In this document: one piece after another, positions 56,301 to 60,147 of the stretch | How the letters are laid out: each line of letters opens with the position of its first letter | Numbering within the stretch: the stretch's first letter is position 1 | From: Anagrus nilaparvatae | Taxonomy: Eukaryota > Arthropoda > Insecta > Hymenoptera > Mymaridae | Direction of reading: 5' to 3' | Assembly (NCBI GenBank): GCA_022575985.1 | Contig: JAKSXM010000007.1 | Location: forward strand, 23,872,501 to 23,936,500 | Length of the DNA stretch: 64,000 nucleotides | Notes under the pieces: generated by a model | The model's database searches: none | What the model was told of the DNA's origin: nothing | The model's input: the letters and a program-made list of their open reading frames with translations, nothing else | Position numbers and translations under genes: made by a program

Positions 56301-57241
56301 GTCACGCAAACTTGATATTTACCTGATATTTATGTATTTAGTTTAACTTGCATAAAAAAGTAGCAAATTTCAGTTTATAACTATATAAATTAAGTTATAT
56401 GGAGTAAATGAATTTTTTGGACTAATTATAAAATAATTGTTAAATTATATTTATTTATGATGTTCTGCTACTTTAAATTAATTAAAATCCTTTATTTTTC
56501 AGTTCCTACTGATTTACAGAAAAGCAAGAGCAGGTGAACTTAAAGTTGATTCTGGTTTAGGACAACTTGCAAGATTAACCGAAGTTGATGTAGATGAAGT
56601 AGGTGTAACTGGTGCCAGAAATTTCTTTGAAGCTAAGGTATCATATACATATTAACAAAATTATAAAATATGGATAGTTCCAATAAATTTATGAGTGAAA
56701 ATTATGGTACTTAACATTATTATCTCTAAACAATAAAAACCTATTCACAAAATTATATTAAATAGCTTATGTATGGAATATTCAGCTTGAAATTTCAGCG
56801 ACCCATAAAACATATAATGGAGCAGATATCAAATTTATTAACTATTTCAGGACCATCGTTACGTTTTGACTGGAGTATTACATAAATTTGGGATTTAATG
56901 GGATTTGTTGGGAGTCGCAGCTTATAGAGCATTAAGAAATGTTTTTTGCTCCGATTCGAATTCGTTCCAATGAAACAAAATTTTTTGTCATCTACCTTTG
57001 CGGGCCCTGTGTTTTTAATCCAGTAATCATATTTGGAACTATCCATACTTAAATTTTGAAACTTAAAAAATTTAACTACAAAAATTTTCTTTTTTCTTTA
57101 CAGATTGAGCAATTAAGAAAATCTAGTAAATTTGAAGATGAAATTCGTATGGAACAGGAACAAAGAAAACGCGAAGAACAAGAAAAAGCAGCTCGACGCC
57201 AACAATTTTTACAAAGAGCTGCTATTTTTGGCAAAAATTAA
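8822..57241 (+). CDS. Swip-1: Swip-1 / EFHD2 (swiprosin), EF-hand actin regulator, 4 exons
   Basis: This is a calcium-binding protein that bundles or cross-links actin; the insect and vertebrate EFHD1/2 family acts in lamellipodia and immune cells. Exons: 8822-8991, 50388-50535, 56503-56637 and 57104-57241. They give 591 nt, 196 aa, with all phases matching. The N-terminus is MPADEELSTILSRRQK, followed by a YTEFHELSRREIK segment typical of the family. EF-hand 1 has its loop at residues 59-70 (DNGHDGFLDLEE; position 3 is G instead of the usual D/N). EF-hand 2 has its loop at 95-106 (DEDQDNRISFRE). Then come the conserved FLLIYRKARAGEL and GARNFFEAK, and a charged C-terminal coiled coil (about 154-185). 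It is slightly shorter than vertebrate EFHD2 and lacks a long disordered N-terminal extension. Intron 1 is 41,396 bp and full of satellite and transposons; introns 2 and 3 are 5,967 and 466 bp. An upstream alternative first exon cannot be excluded. Confidence 0.93.
8992..11268. other. Swip-1 intron 1, first part: no feature seen
   Basis: A+T-rich intronic sequence without a convincing open frame, inverted repeat or tandem repeat. The short frame at 9763-9963 is low-complexity and treated as chance. Confidence 0.5.
11269..11488 (+). repeat. dispersed hairpin-bearing repeat, copy A
   Basis: About 220 bp, nearly the same sequence as 45992-46200 and in the same orientation. It begins GTACATTTTTAACCAAGGGA and ends CGGCCCGCTAGGAAGAAAA. 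Inside is a stem: CCAAGGGAGC plus an A-run plus CCCAGATCGCA pairs with TGCGATCTGGGG plus a T-run plus GTTCCCATGG (about 11285-11390). The 3' half (AAAACGCGTTTTTTTCGATC onward) is CpG-rich for this DNA. No coding potential; probably a non-autonomous mobile element. Confidence 0.7.
11578..11709 (+). CDS. unrecognised 43-codon frame with coding-like composition
   Basis: An ATG-to-TAA frame of 43 residues, starting MGTVLEKPILKALERD and continuing YSVDDLMIFRYCIELLF. Its amino-acid content (balanced, amphipathic, few poly-K/N/I runs) and its base composition differ from the intronic junk around it. TATTAG just before the ATG could be a splice acceptor. I do not recognise a family. It may be a fragment of a mobile-element or captured host gene, or chance. 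Confidence 0.25.
   Translation: MGTVLEKPILKALERDQPEKSYSVDDLMIFRYCIELLFNNKSS
11710..15098. other. intronic stretch, only simple features seen
   Basis: A+T-rich intron sequence. It contains an ATT microsatellite (12172-12211) and a small hairpin at about 13740-13785, where TACTCAATAC faces GGTATTGAGTA. The frames at 12152-12433 and 12909-13136 are microsatellite- or low-complexity-derived and are not called as genes. Confidence 0.5.
12172..12211 (+). repeat. (ATT)n microsatellite
   Basis: About 13 uninterrupted ATT units. Confidence 0.95.
15125..15257 (+). repeat. left terminal minisatellite (CCATTCAAAT)n
   Basis: About nine tandem 10-bp units, preceded by a perfect 32-bp palindrome whose centre is GGATTTGCAAATCC. 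It lies just inside the left terminus of the outer element and mirrors the array at 30600-30755. Confidence 0.9.
15507..15771 (+). repeat. outer element, left arm (first part)
   Basis: Inverted counterpart of about 28900-29300. For example AGGAGCAAACGTAGATTTCT here faces AGAAATCTGCGTTTGCTCCT there, and CAGGCATTACCGATGCACGA faces TCGTGCATCGGTAATGCCTG. The right copy has about 120 extra bases (about 29025-29155). The arm is cut at TTAAGTA by the inner element. Confidence 0.85.
15980..17144. other. inner element, left subterminal spacer
   Basis: A+T-rich sequence between the CpG-rich subterminal region and the first satellite array. No open frame or internal repeat could be supported. CCCTCCGTGTGTCCACTGTG at about 16378 is a locally G+C-richer patch of unknown origin. 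Confidence 0.5.
17145..18045 (+). repeat. satellite array, forward, CTAG subtype (about 17 units)
   Basis: Tandem units alternating around 45 and 53 bp. The core is CGACACGTCAAGCCTTACAC followed by TAGYGTAACCTA, with a poly-A spacer. Two unit classes differ in the tail (GGAAGTAGGCTGTATT or GGAATCCGTCTATAAT versus GGCGATACC) and partly alternate as a higher-order pair. Units with TTACACTAGTGTAA contain a perfect 14-bp palindrome. Confidence 0.93.
18046..18221 (+). repeat. satellite interruption plus one isolated unit
   Basis: About 115 bp of unrelated sequence (CATTGCTCATCGCAACGGTT onward) breaks the array and is followed by one satellite unit (about 18160-18215). The origin of the interruption is unknown. 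Confidence 0.6.
18222..18500. repeat. hairpin of TGAACARAAAA-type repeats inside the satellite
   Basis: Left arm AACAGAAAAAAAAGTGAACA then AAGATGAGTTGAGCAG. The complement of the right arm reads AACAGAAAAAAAAGTGAACA then AAGACGAGTTGAACAG. The arms are almost identical and in turn consist of degenerate short units of GAACA plus A-runs. It is probably a small fold-back insertion into the satellite. Confidence 0.8.
18500..19020 (+). repeat. satellite array, forward, CTAG subtype (about 10 units)
   Basis: Continuation of the same array after the hairpin, with unit tails of both classes and more divergence (for example CTATCGTAA and CTAGCTTAA variants). Confidence 0.92.
19021..19789. other. inner element, centre, left part
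   Basis: Mostly unique sequence (CGGCACAAATTCAAAATGGC onward) with two near-copies of a TTTCACCCC/AGTTTCATCATTTTTTTGAG motif about 175 bp apart (19230, 19395). Three degenerate satellite units already in reverse orientation lie at about 19455-19612, so the switch of strand occurs in this stretch. Confidence 0.6.
19790..20973 (+). repeat. tandem repeat of about 150 bp (about 8 units)
   Basis: The anchor GGACGTAGTA or a variant recurs at 19814, 19968, 20119, 20273, 20421, 20575, 20825 and 20963 (one degenerate unit near 20680). Each is followed by TTATTTCTATGAAAGTACTA, ATCTAGAATTATCGTTTTTA, ATTTCTCCATCTGATACGTA and long A/T-runs. One related unit also occurs in the centre of the outer element at 27923. 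Confidence 0.85.
20978..21502. mobile_element. TTAA-flanked MITE, 525 bp
   Basis: Terminal inverted repeats GGAGTTAGGAAGGTAAATA and TATTTACCCTCCTAACTCC (two small differences) are flanked by TTAA on both sides (20974-20977, 21503-21506), a piggyBac-like signature. It interrupts a unit of the 150-bp tandem repeat, which resumes with TTTCTATGTATGAAAG. No open frame. Confidence 0.85.
21620..23545 (-). repeat. satellite array, reverse, CTAG subtype (about 35 units)
   Basis: Same family as 17145-19020 on the opposite strand: TTACGCTAGTGTAAGGCTTG, ACGTGTCGTTTTTTTATTAT, AGCCTACTTCCTTAGG. A block of several units is duplicated as a higher-order repeat: about 21755-22130 and about 22140-22500 share the same unit order and private variants such as TAGTATATGG/TAGTACATGG and GACATGTCGTTTCC. 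Confidence 0.93.
23546..24430 (+). repeat. tandem repeat of about 140 bp (about 7 units)
   Basis: GTCGAAATTCTTG recurs at 23550, 23688, 23829, 23968 and 24108, with degenerate copies near 24255 and 24398. Each unit carries GCGACCCAAAAAACCTAT, GTGCGAAAATAT, AAAACACCCC and GGGTGAAATATTGAATATTT. A related motif, GCGACCCAAAAAACATGT, recurs in the outer right arm (30022). Confidence 0.87.
24431..25052. other. inner element, right subterminal region
   Basis: After A+T-rich spacer there is a CpG-rich stretch (24780-25000: GCGTCGAAGTCGTGCC, TCGACGACGTCCAGCC, ACGACGCGGCGTAG) matching in character, but not in sequence, the CpG-rich stretch at 15795-15960 near the left end. Both ends are unusually rich in GTCGAC/GACGTCG words for this DNA. 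Confidence 0.6.
25055..25400 (+). repeat. outer element, left arm (second part)
   Basis: Inverted counterpart of about 28560-28890. TTGTGCACACATGAAGCAAA faces TTTGCTTCATGTGTGCACAA, and CCTGTATCTACTTAATAAAG faces CTTTATTAAGTAGATACAGG. Identity is high, with small indels near GGATTCCTAGGTACGAG / CTCGGAATCC. Confidence 0.88.
25405..26470 (+). repeat. satellite array, forward, GTAG subtype (about 20 units)
   Basis: A regular 53-54-bp unit, CGACACGTCAAGCCTTACAG then TAGCGTAACCTAAGGAAGTA then GGCTATAATAAAATAA. It is far more homogeneous than the inner arrays and carries G where they have C in TTACA[G/C]TAG. It ends in a diverged unit at about 26440-26470. Confidence 0.94.
26471..28129. other. outer element, centre
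   Basis: The loop between the two satellite arms. It contains a mostly unique A+T-rich stretch, a segment around 27640-27805 (GGAAACTCTGGAAATTCAGG to GTGGCCACCCTGACTA) resembling widespread insect repeat sequence, and one diverged 150-bp unit (27923). The frame at 27227-27448 shows no family features and is not called. Confidence 0.55.
28130..28555 (-). repeat. satellite array, reverse, GTAG subtype (about 8 units)
   Basis: Units read TTACGCTACTGTAAGGCTTG on the plus strand, so the subtype base matches the array at 25405-26470. One unit near 28350 is of the CTAG subtype. It is less than half the length of its partner array. Confidence 0.93.
28556..29300 (-). repeat. outer element, right arm
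   Basis: An inverted copy of 25055-25390 followed by 15507-15771, uninterrupted at the site where the left arm carries the 9.28-kb inner element. About 120 bp at 29025-29155 has no counterpart in the left arm. GCTCCTATTCGAGCTCCTAT near 29245 is a short internal duplication absent from the left. Confidence 0.87.
29333..29660. repeat. (AAT)n microsatellite then a G+C-rich degenerate repeat
   Basis: About 11 AAT units (29333-29364). They are followed by a CpG-rich block (29365-29560) with degenerate internal copies of GAACTGCCGCGGAACT, such as GAACTGGCGCGGAACT. It occurs only in the right half of the outer element. Composition is sharply unlike the surroundings; no frame. Confidence 0.7.
29680..30500 (+). 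repeat. diverged tandem repeat of about 155 bp (5-6 units)
   Basis: Recurring order of motifs: GATTTTCGTAATCAGC, AACCCAAAACACATAT, TTTAGATTNTCGC, AAGCCCTA, GGGCAGCTTTTGCCCATTAT, GGGCAT. Units start near 29700, 29850, 30010, 30165 and 30320. It is related to the 140-bp tandem repeat at 23.5-24.4 kb through the ACCCAAAAAAC motif. Confidence 0.75.
30600..30777 (-). repeat. right terminal minisatellite and terminus of outer element
   Basis: Short CCATTCAAAT-type units bounded by GGATTTGCAAATCC palindromes on both sides (about 30610 and 30732), then TCAAATCCCGTAAAATACCC at the very end. Mirror of 15107-15257. Confidence 0.85.
30786..31289. other. intronic stretch, nothing recognised
   Basis: A+T-rich sequence between the outer fold-back element and the first retrotransposon. 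The 5' end of that retrotransposon may reach into it but cannot be placed. Confidence 0.4.
31474..31556. mobile_element. 83-bp TTAA-flanked mini-element inside the RT frame
   Basis: Ends CACATTCGCTGCGGCA and TGCCGCAGCGAATGTG are perfect 16-bp inverted repeats. TTAA flanks both sides (31470-31473, 31557-31560). Taking out the element and one TTAA puts YEKFSHL directly in frame with ISHHQHVFMKG, which shows it inserted into a pre-existing RT gene. The signature suggests mobilisation by a piggyBac-like transposase. Confidence 0.88.
32209..33760 (+). pseudogene. non-LTR retrotransposon 2 (jockey/CR1-like), 5'-truncated, nested
   Basis: A continuous RT frame from about 32209 to 33017: KKAKGNDNIS, FPDSLKIAIITPIFKSGD, KNYRHIDLLSN, RQYGFREGCNTSMAIDYL, VIFLDLQKAFDMVEHN, GVPQGPVLGPILFLIYIN and the catalytic FADDT. 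After a TAA and a frameshift come further C-terminal pieces at 33177-33434 (TYIIRKLCRVLNYKQTLQIY) and 33549-33740 (SSLYNAISIFNRLP). It ends in TAAATAAATAAATAAATA, the usual 3' tail of such elements. The endonuclease domain is missing. It sits inside retrotransposon 1. Confidence 0.82.
34641..35859. other. intronic stretch, nothing recognised
   Basis: Very A+T-rich; no supported frame or repeat. The frame at 35319-35519 is low-complexity. Confidence 0.5.
35860..36990. repeat. probable dispersed repeat of unknown class
   Basis: A stretch with more even base use than its surroundings and two CCGGAAGTA words in the same context (ACTAACCGGAAGTAGTTAT, 36302; CCAACCGGAAGTAATTTGAC, 36472). At 36944-36981 there is CCTGATGATGAAATTA then GTTTCGAAACGCGTCGAA, resembling the region near the 3' end of Penelope-like elements as I remember them. 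No frame survives; the call is tentative. Confidence 0.3.
37051..37345 (+). mobile_element. tRNA-derived SINE
   Basis: The head has an A box (TGGCTCAGTCGG, about 37057-37068) and a B box (GGGTTCGCG, about 37101-37109) at tRNA spacing, followed by CTTCGGACAAAAAATAATCG and an unrelated body with G+C-richer stretches (CGGGGCACTTAAAGAGGCGC). The acceptor stem does not close well, so this is a SINE head and not a working tRNA gene. The frame at 37191-37400 is part of its body. Confidence 0.65.
37346..40269. other. intronic stretch, nothing recognised
   Basis: Nearly 3 kb of A+T-rich sequence with no open frame above chance and no inverted or tandem repeat that I could support. Confidence 0.45.
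40270..40850 (+). pseudogene. non-LTR retrotransposon fragment 3 (C-terminal region)
   Basis: Broken frames give EENRWPKICIRE and, further on, NWREQWARIRCGNLSKEGRK then CRVCKVEEESFKHVWVYEEI. This is the CxxC...H...-type C-terminal segment of insect non-LTR elements (C-x-V-C-x5-7-E-x3-H). It ends with TAATAAATAAATATATTAAT, an A+T-rich tail. Several stops and frameshifts; no RT core is present. Confidence 0.6.
41016..41293. mobile_element. 278-bp palindromic MITE rich in AAGCTTA
   Basis: Starts TACCCACGTAAAAGG and ends with its exact complement CCTTTTACGTGGGTA. Almost the whole element is self-complementary, with many AAGCTTA/TAAGCTT words and a GGACTAACCTAAAAAGGC motif on each side. No frame. 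A shorter relative lies at 45601-45723. The target duplication is unclear because TAC/GTA may belong to the repeat itself. Confidence 0.85.
41295..41783. mobile_element. 489-bp imperfect fold-back element
   Basis: Left arm CATACTCACTTTCGTAACGT and TTTTTTTGGCC(G) then AAAAAGTT and CAAAGTTGGCCAATTTTT. The complement of the right arm reads CATACTTACCTTCGTATCCT, TTTTTTTGGCC, AAAAAGTT, CAAAGTTGGTCAATTTTT. Further in, CATTTTTCGGTATCTG faces CCAGATACCGAAAAATG. The arms span nearly the full length. It lies one base after the palindromic MITE. The frame at 41574-41765 is its right arm. Confidence 0.82.
41784..42604. other. intronic stretch, nothing recognised
   Basis: A+T-rich, no supported feature. 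Confidence 0.45.
42605..44118 (+). pseudogene. non-LTR retrotransposon 4, endonuclease and N-terminal RT fragment
   Basis: Broken frames read IAVTEA, then PGYVMIGKDEAQMLSPYRFA, then TYRTSDSPFPRGMDVLTKAA and LILGDFNANMCYFNHKSNLI (the GDFNA motif of the apurinic-type endonuclease), then HWITPELKRETVKFDQLY, then RT N-terminal pieces KSVGLDIINLKVLKLFPAFS, PSVWKHSYILLVEK and SFADYRRISLFCIISKFWKK. It stops near 44118 before the catalytic YADD-type motif, so the 3' half is missing. The frames at 43068-43289, 43460-43678 and 43765-44016 are its parts. Confidence 0.75.
44119..45158. other. intronic stretch, nothing recognised
   Basis: A+T-rich, no supported feature; the frame at 44272-44511 has no recognisable family. 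Confidence 0.45.
45601..45723. mobile_element. short AAGCTTA palindromic MITE inside Tigger
   Basis: CCCACGTATAAAGATTAAGC at the left faces GCTTAATCTTTTTACGTGAG at the right, with GTAAGCTTACTGAAGTAAGC in between. It is clearly related to 41016-41293 but less than half as long. Confidence 0.75.
45992..46200 (+). repeat. dispersed hairpin-bearing repeat, copy B
   Basis: Matches 11269-11488 nearly base for base outside the loop. The loop differs: it lacks the CATCCGAGGCGAAGCC stretch of copy A and instead repeats CTGCGATCTG. Inserted into the Tigger remnant, so it is younger than Tigger here. Confidence 0.8.
46551..49424. other. intronic stretch, nothing recognised
   Basis: A+T-rich. ATAT/ATT microsatellite at about 49170-49200. 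No frame with family features. Confidence 0.45.
49425..49631 (+). pseudogene. possible Penelope-like/GIY-YIG element fragment
   Basis: The frame reads DWGLPQILDVEPIYRKRTFS then ELAHNMHQQIDSLNSKDYVR. The order D-W, ILD-E-x-Y-x-KR-x-x-SE and SLN-x-D matches the C-terminal pattern I remember from GIY-YIG-bearing retroelements of insects (ILDxExxYxKRxxSEMxHI...LNxxxD). It is isolated, with no RT nearby, so the call is tentative. Confidence 0.4.
49632..50387. other. end of Swip-1 intron 1
   Basis: A+T-rich sequence up to the exon 2 acceptor. A frame at 49753-49977 is lysine/asparagine-rich and not called. Confidence 0.45.
50388..50535 (+). CDS. Swip-1: Swip-1 coding exon 2 (both EF-hand loops)
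   Basis: It opens after a TTTTTTTAG acceptor, completes codon 57, and encodes the EF-hand 1 loop, the linker MMEVLGAPQTHLGLKAMI and the EF-hand 2 loop, ending RISFRE before donor GTTAGT. Too short for a 60-residue ORF cut-off; found by matching the family and the phase of exon 1. Confidence 0.93.
50536..51298. other. Swip-1 intron 2, first part, nothing recognised
   Basis: A+T-rich, no feature supported. Confidence 0.45.
51299..51668. mobile_element. 370-bp CACTG-ended hairpin MITE with TA duplication
   Basis: Left end CACTGTAAAAAGTAACTTTC; the complement of the right end reads CACTGTTAAAAGTAACTTTC. TA lies on both sides (51297-51298, 51669-51670). The interior is low-complexity (AATTTTCGAAAAA-type) and partly self-complementary. 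The terminal CACTG and TA target are the same as those of the inner giant fold-back element. Confidence 0.88.
51750..52040. repeat. short direct-repeat region with a G+C-richer core
   Basis: ATATTAAGTATCAAGGGCGT (51750) and ATATTAAGTATAAAGGGCGT (51997) are a direct pair about 247 bp apart. They bracket a G+C-richer stretch with GCTCGGCGAAGCCGGGC (small stem) and GTACTAGCACGAGTGCTC. Possibly a mobile element with a long duplication, or two copies of a repeat. Confidence 0.45.
52763..53025. mobile_element. MITE with inverted ends of about 38 bp
   Basis: ATATGAGCGCGACAGTTTAA then AAGGGCGTATAGATTTT at the left. The complement of the right end reads ATATGAACGCGACAGTTTAA then TAAGGGCGTATAGATTTTT. 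There are few differences over about 38 bp. No frame. The boundary base is uncertain. Confidence 0.82.
53026..56502. other. Swip-1 intron 2, rest, nothing recognised
   Basis: A+T-rich intron. Overlapping frames on both strands at 55639-55870 have no family features and are treated as chance. Confidence 0.45.
56503..56637 (+). CDS. Swip-1: Swip-1 coding exon 3
   Basis: It opens after TTATTTTTCAG and encodes 45 residues starting FLLIYRKARAGEL and ending ARNFFEAK before donor GTATCA. It is phase 0 at both ends. This is the family-specific segment after EF-hand 2. Confidence 0.93.
56671..57045. mobile_element. 375-bp TA-flanked TIR element in Swip-1 intron 3
   Basis: Perfect 13-bp inverted ends TGGATAGTTCCAA and TTGGAACTATCCA are flanked by TA (56669-56670, 57046-57047). 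It makes up most of the 466-bp intron. The minus strand has an 83-codon frame (57046-56795) whose ATG is created at the junction of the terminus and target T, reading MDSSKYDYWIKNTGPAKVDD. I do not recognise the peptide. The stretch AGCGACCCATAAAACATATA near 56797 resembles a motif of the intron 1 tandem repeats. Confidence 0.8.
57104..57241 (+). CDS. Swip-1: Swip-1 coding exon 4 (coiled coil and stop)
   Basis: It opens after TTTCTTTACAG and encodes 45 residues, IEQLRKSSKFEDEIRMEQEQ onward. It is a highly charged helix ending AAIFGKN and TAA. This matches the C-terminal coiled coil of EFHD proteins. Confidence 0.93.
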   Translation: MEQLRKSSKFEDEIRMEQEQRKREEQEKAARRQQFLQRAAIFGKN

Positions 57242-58445
57242 ATGCATATTTATAATTTTTAAAAAATCTCTTTAATTATTCTCAAATTAGTCAGGGATAA
57301 TAATAACATGTTACTTGTTTGCTTCTTTGTTATACTTAAATAATTTTAATGTAAAAAAAAAAATCAAAAAATTTTTTCAACTATTTGTAAATAATATAAG
57401 TAATTATTATAATATTCATCTTTGAAAAAAAAAAAATAATTTAATTGTATTTACAAAAAAATTGATTACCATTATTATTATATTATTATATATTTGAATC
57501 TTTTTGTAAAAAAATAATTGTACAGATATTTTTTGAAAAATTTTACAATGAAAAAAAAAAAATTATATTACATATTAGGTATACTTTATAATATTTTTAC
57601 AAAAAAATAATCCCTGTTTTTAAAAAATGAAAGAGAGAGTTTAAAACTCATTGCAAAAAAAAGCCAGGCCATTTATACAGCCTGGAAAAATTCATATTTA
57701 CAAATGAATATTGTTGTTGCTCGTGTTTTTTCTTCTTTTTTTTTTAGAATACTTTAATTATTAGGTATAAATATTATTGATTAATATTAATATTAAGTAA
57801 AAAAATATATAAGCTAAAAGCATGATAAAATATGTTGCGTCCAAAAATTTTATATGATTAATTTTCTTTAACATTTTTTCTATATTAATTATTTTTTGTA
57901 AAAAATTACTATTTTTATGATTTCTATCTTTTTCGATTAATGATTTATAATGATTTTTGATTTATAAAATATTAAAAAAAATAAACTTGCATTTCATTGT
58001 AACATTTAAAATATTATTGGTTATGTAATTATTAAATAAAAATTGCATTTTAAAACAATAAGAAACAAAGCATCGACTGACGCACAGACTGATTAGCCTT
58101 TTCTATTGGTCTTTTATGCTTCAATGCCAACATATTTTCTTTTTTTTTTTCGAATTTTTTTTTTTTGTTTTTGAATTTATATTTATTATAAATATTTACT
58201 ATGCAATTAACATTTTATAGTATTAAAATAGTAAATAGATATTTTTCCTGAGCGTTTACAAAAATTATAAATATTGTGAATGTATAATTATTATTGTGTG
58301 TATTTAAAAAATACGTAAATTTTTAAATTAAAAATCATCGTTGTTCAAGCTTATTGTTTGTAATTATTATAAAATAAGCTATAAAATTTTGCTCTGTGAA
58401 AAAAAAAATATATTATTATAATTGTGATAAATAAAATATAAATTA
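57242..58445 (+). other. Swip-1 3' UTR (probable)
   Basis: A+T-rich sequence after the stop. There are several AATAAA hexamers, the last good one at about 58431-58440 (GATAAATAAAATATAAATT). The extent is inferred from these hexamers and the change to repeat-like sequence afterwards. Confidence 0.45.
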
Positions 58446-59556
58446 AAAAATGATTTAATGGAATTTTTATTCATAAAAATCCTTCAACTTCATATTTCCA
58501 TAGACTACTTCTCATAACAATATTCTACCTCTAATAAAAAATGCTCAAAAAATCTAAGATTGCTTTTTTGGTCAAGTGAGCAATTTTAGGTAAAAACAGA
58601 TTTTGTGTTTTTGTTTTATGACCCATGAAACATACCCTATAGGGGTTCCATTTTTTGCCTAAAATTGTAATTTTTGATGAAAATAAGTTTTAAAGTTTTA
58701 AGGTCTCAAAAATTTTGTACTAATGCCAAGTATCCAAAAATTGTTTACTCATCGATTTTGCTTTAGACGTTTCCAAGATATTACTCGACAAAGATAGTAA
58801 TAAAATACGATTTTTTTTTTAAACCGTTAATTGAAACTCTTACTTTAAATTATCATACAGAGCTAAACAAAGAATCAAAAAGGAAAGAATAAAGAATTTT
58901 TCAAATCTAAGAACTCTTAAAAAATTTTTGTGACCTATTAGACTCATTTTCATCAAAAATTACAATTTTAGCAGCAATTTGAAAATTGGTCATTTTGAGC
59001 CAAAAATGCTTTATTAACTATGCGATGAGAGAATCGGTAATGAAAAATTGCGGTTTACGCACTTATTATACGAAAAAAATTATACCAAGCGGAAATATTT
59101 TGGTTGAAATGCAATATGTCAGCGTTATTTGGAAATTTGACTAAAAACCCTATTTTATAATATTGTTGTAGAATTGAGTCCTGCGTTACTACCTAGGCCC
59201 CGAAGACGCATTGGAATAAACGGAGAGTATTTTGGATATTTTTTCAACATATTTAAGTCATCCATAACTATAGATTGTAATTTACGACCCAAATGTTCTG
59301 AATGTATACGATTTTCGCTATTTAATCTATAAATTTTTTGTAAAAAAGGGGAGTTTTGTGTGTTTTAAGGGTGTTTAAGCCATTTTCGGACACTGGGATC
59401 GGATTTTCGACACCGTTCTCAAATGAGCTCAGAACTGGTATGGGATCATTTTGTAACCTAAACCTAAAAGAAGGCCATTACCCTAATACCCTACTTTTAT
59501 ATTCAAAAAATTTTTCGCAAAAAAACTTAGAAAAAATTTTGGAAAAGTAAACAACT
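58446..59556. repeat. intergenic repeat-like sequence with an imperfect hairpin
   Basis: TTGCCTAAAATTGTAATTTT then TGATGAAAATAAG (58656) faces CATTTTCATCAAAAATTACA then ATTTTAGCAGCAA (58947), giving a stem of about 35 bp around a 260-bp loop. Copies of the motif ACGACCCAAATGTTC/ATGACCCATGAAACATAC link it loosely to the intron repeats. No gene; the frame at 59356-59550 is unrecognised. Confidence 0.55.
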
Positions 59557-59690
59557 TGAAACGTTTCTGAAACGTTTTTTTAAGGTACACATAGAAACAT
59601 TTCTGATATGTTTTGGAAGTGTTTCAGAAACGTTTCTGTTTACAATTTTCAGTTTATGTGGAAACGTTTCAGAAACGTTTCGTGCTGTCT
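59557..59690. repeat. GAAACGTTTC palindromic minisatellite
   Basis: Degenerate repeats of GAAACGTTTCTGAAACGTTT at spacings of roughly 10 and 40 bp (59559, 59593, 59618, 59663). The decamer GAAACGTTTC is its own complement, so the cluster is rich in small palindromes. Confidence 0.7.
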
Positions 59691-60147
59691 GTGTTCTTCA
59701 AAAACAGTTCAAATAAATTTTACTTTGAAATTATGCGGCGATACTGAACCATATAATGGGAACTTATAATGTTGGTAACTCTGCTATTCAGAATTTTCTA
59801 AAAATTTTCGTAAGATAGTACCGAACTTTCTAGAATTTTCCAATATAAGTAATAATAAATAATAGAGTAATAATAAATTTTTAAATATAAAAAAATATCG
59901 TTATTAACAACTATGAATCCAAAAAACACGTCATTTTTTAAAAATTTAGTGCAGTGAAAAAAAATATTGCGCGAGTCTCTTCAGTGGGGGCAACGTTCGC
60001 ATTTGTCTCTAATGATCATTACAGTTGAAAAGGTGCTCTTTGCTTTGCATGACAAGAAACTTTTGCTAACCTAAAAACAGTAACAGTAATCAAAAAAAAA
60101 GATATAAAAATTAAATAAAAAGTTTATTTACTGGTTATTTAAAAGAT
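59691..60147 (+). promoter_or_regulatory. Rpn6 upstream region
   Basis: Contains a G+C-richer stretch at 59968-60015 (GCGCGAGTCTCTTCAGTGGG then GGCAACGTTCGC) with a TCAGT initiator about 155 bp before the ATG, a plausible transcription start. No TATA box stands out. Confidence 0.4.
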
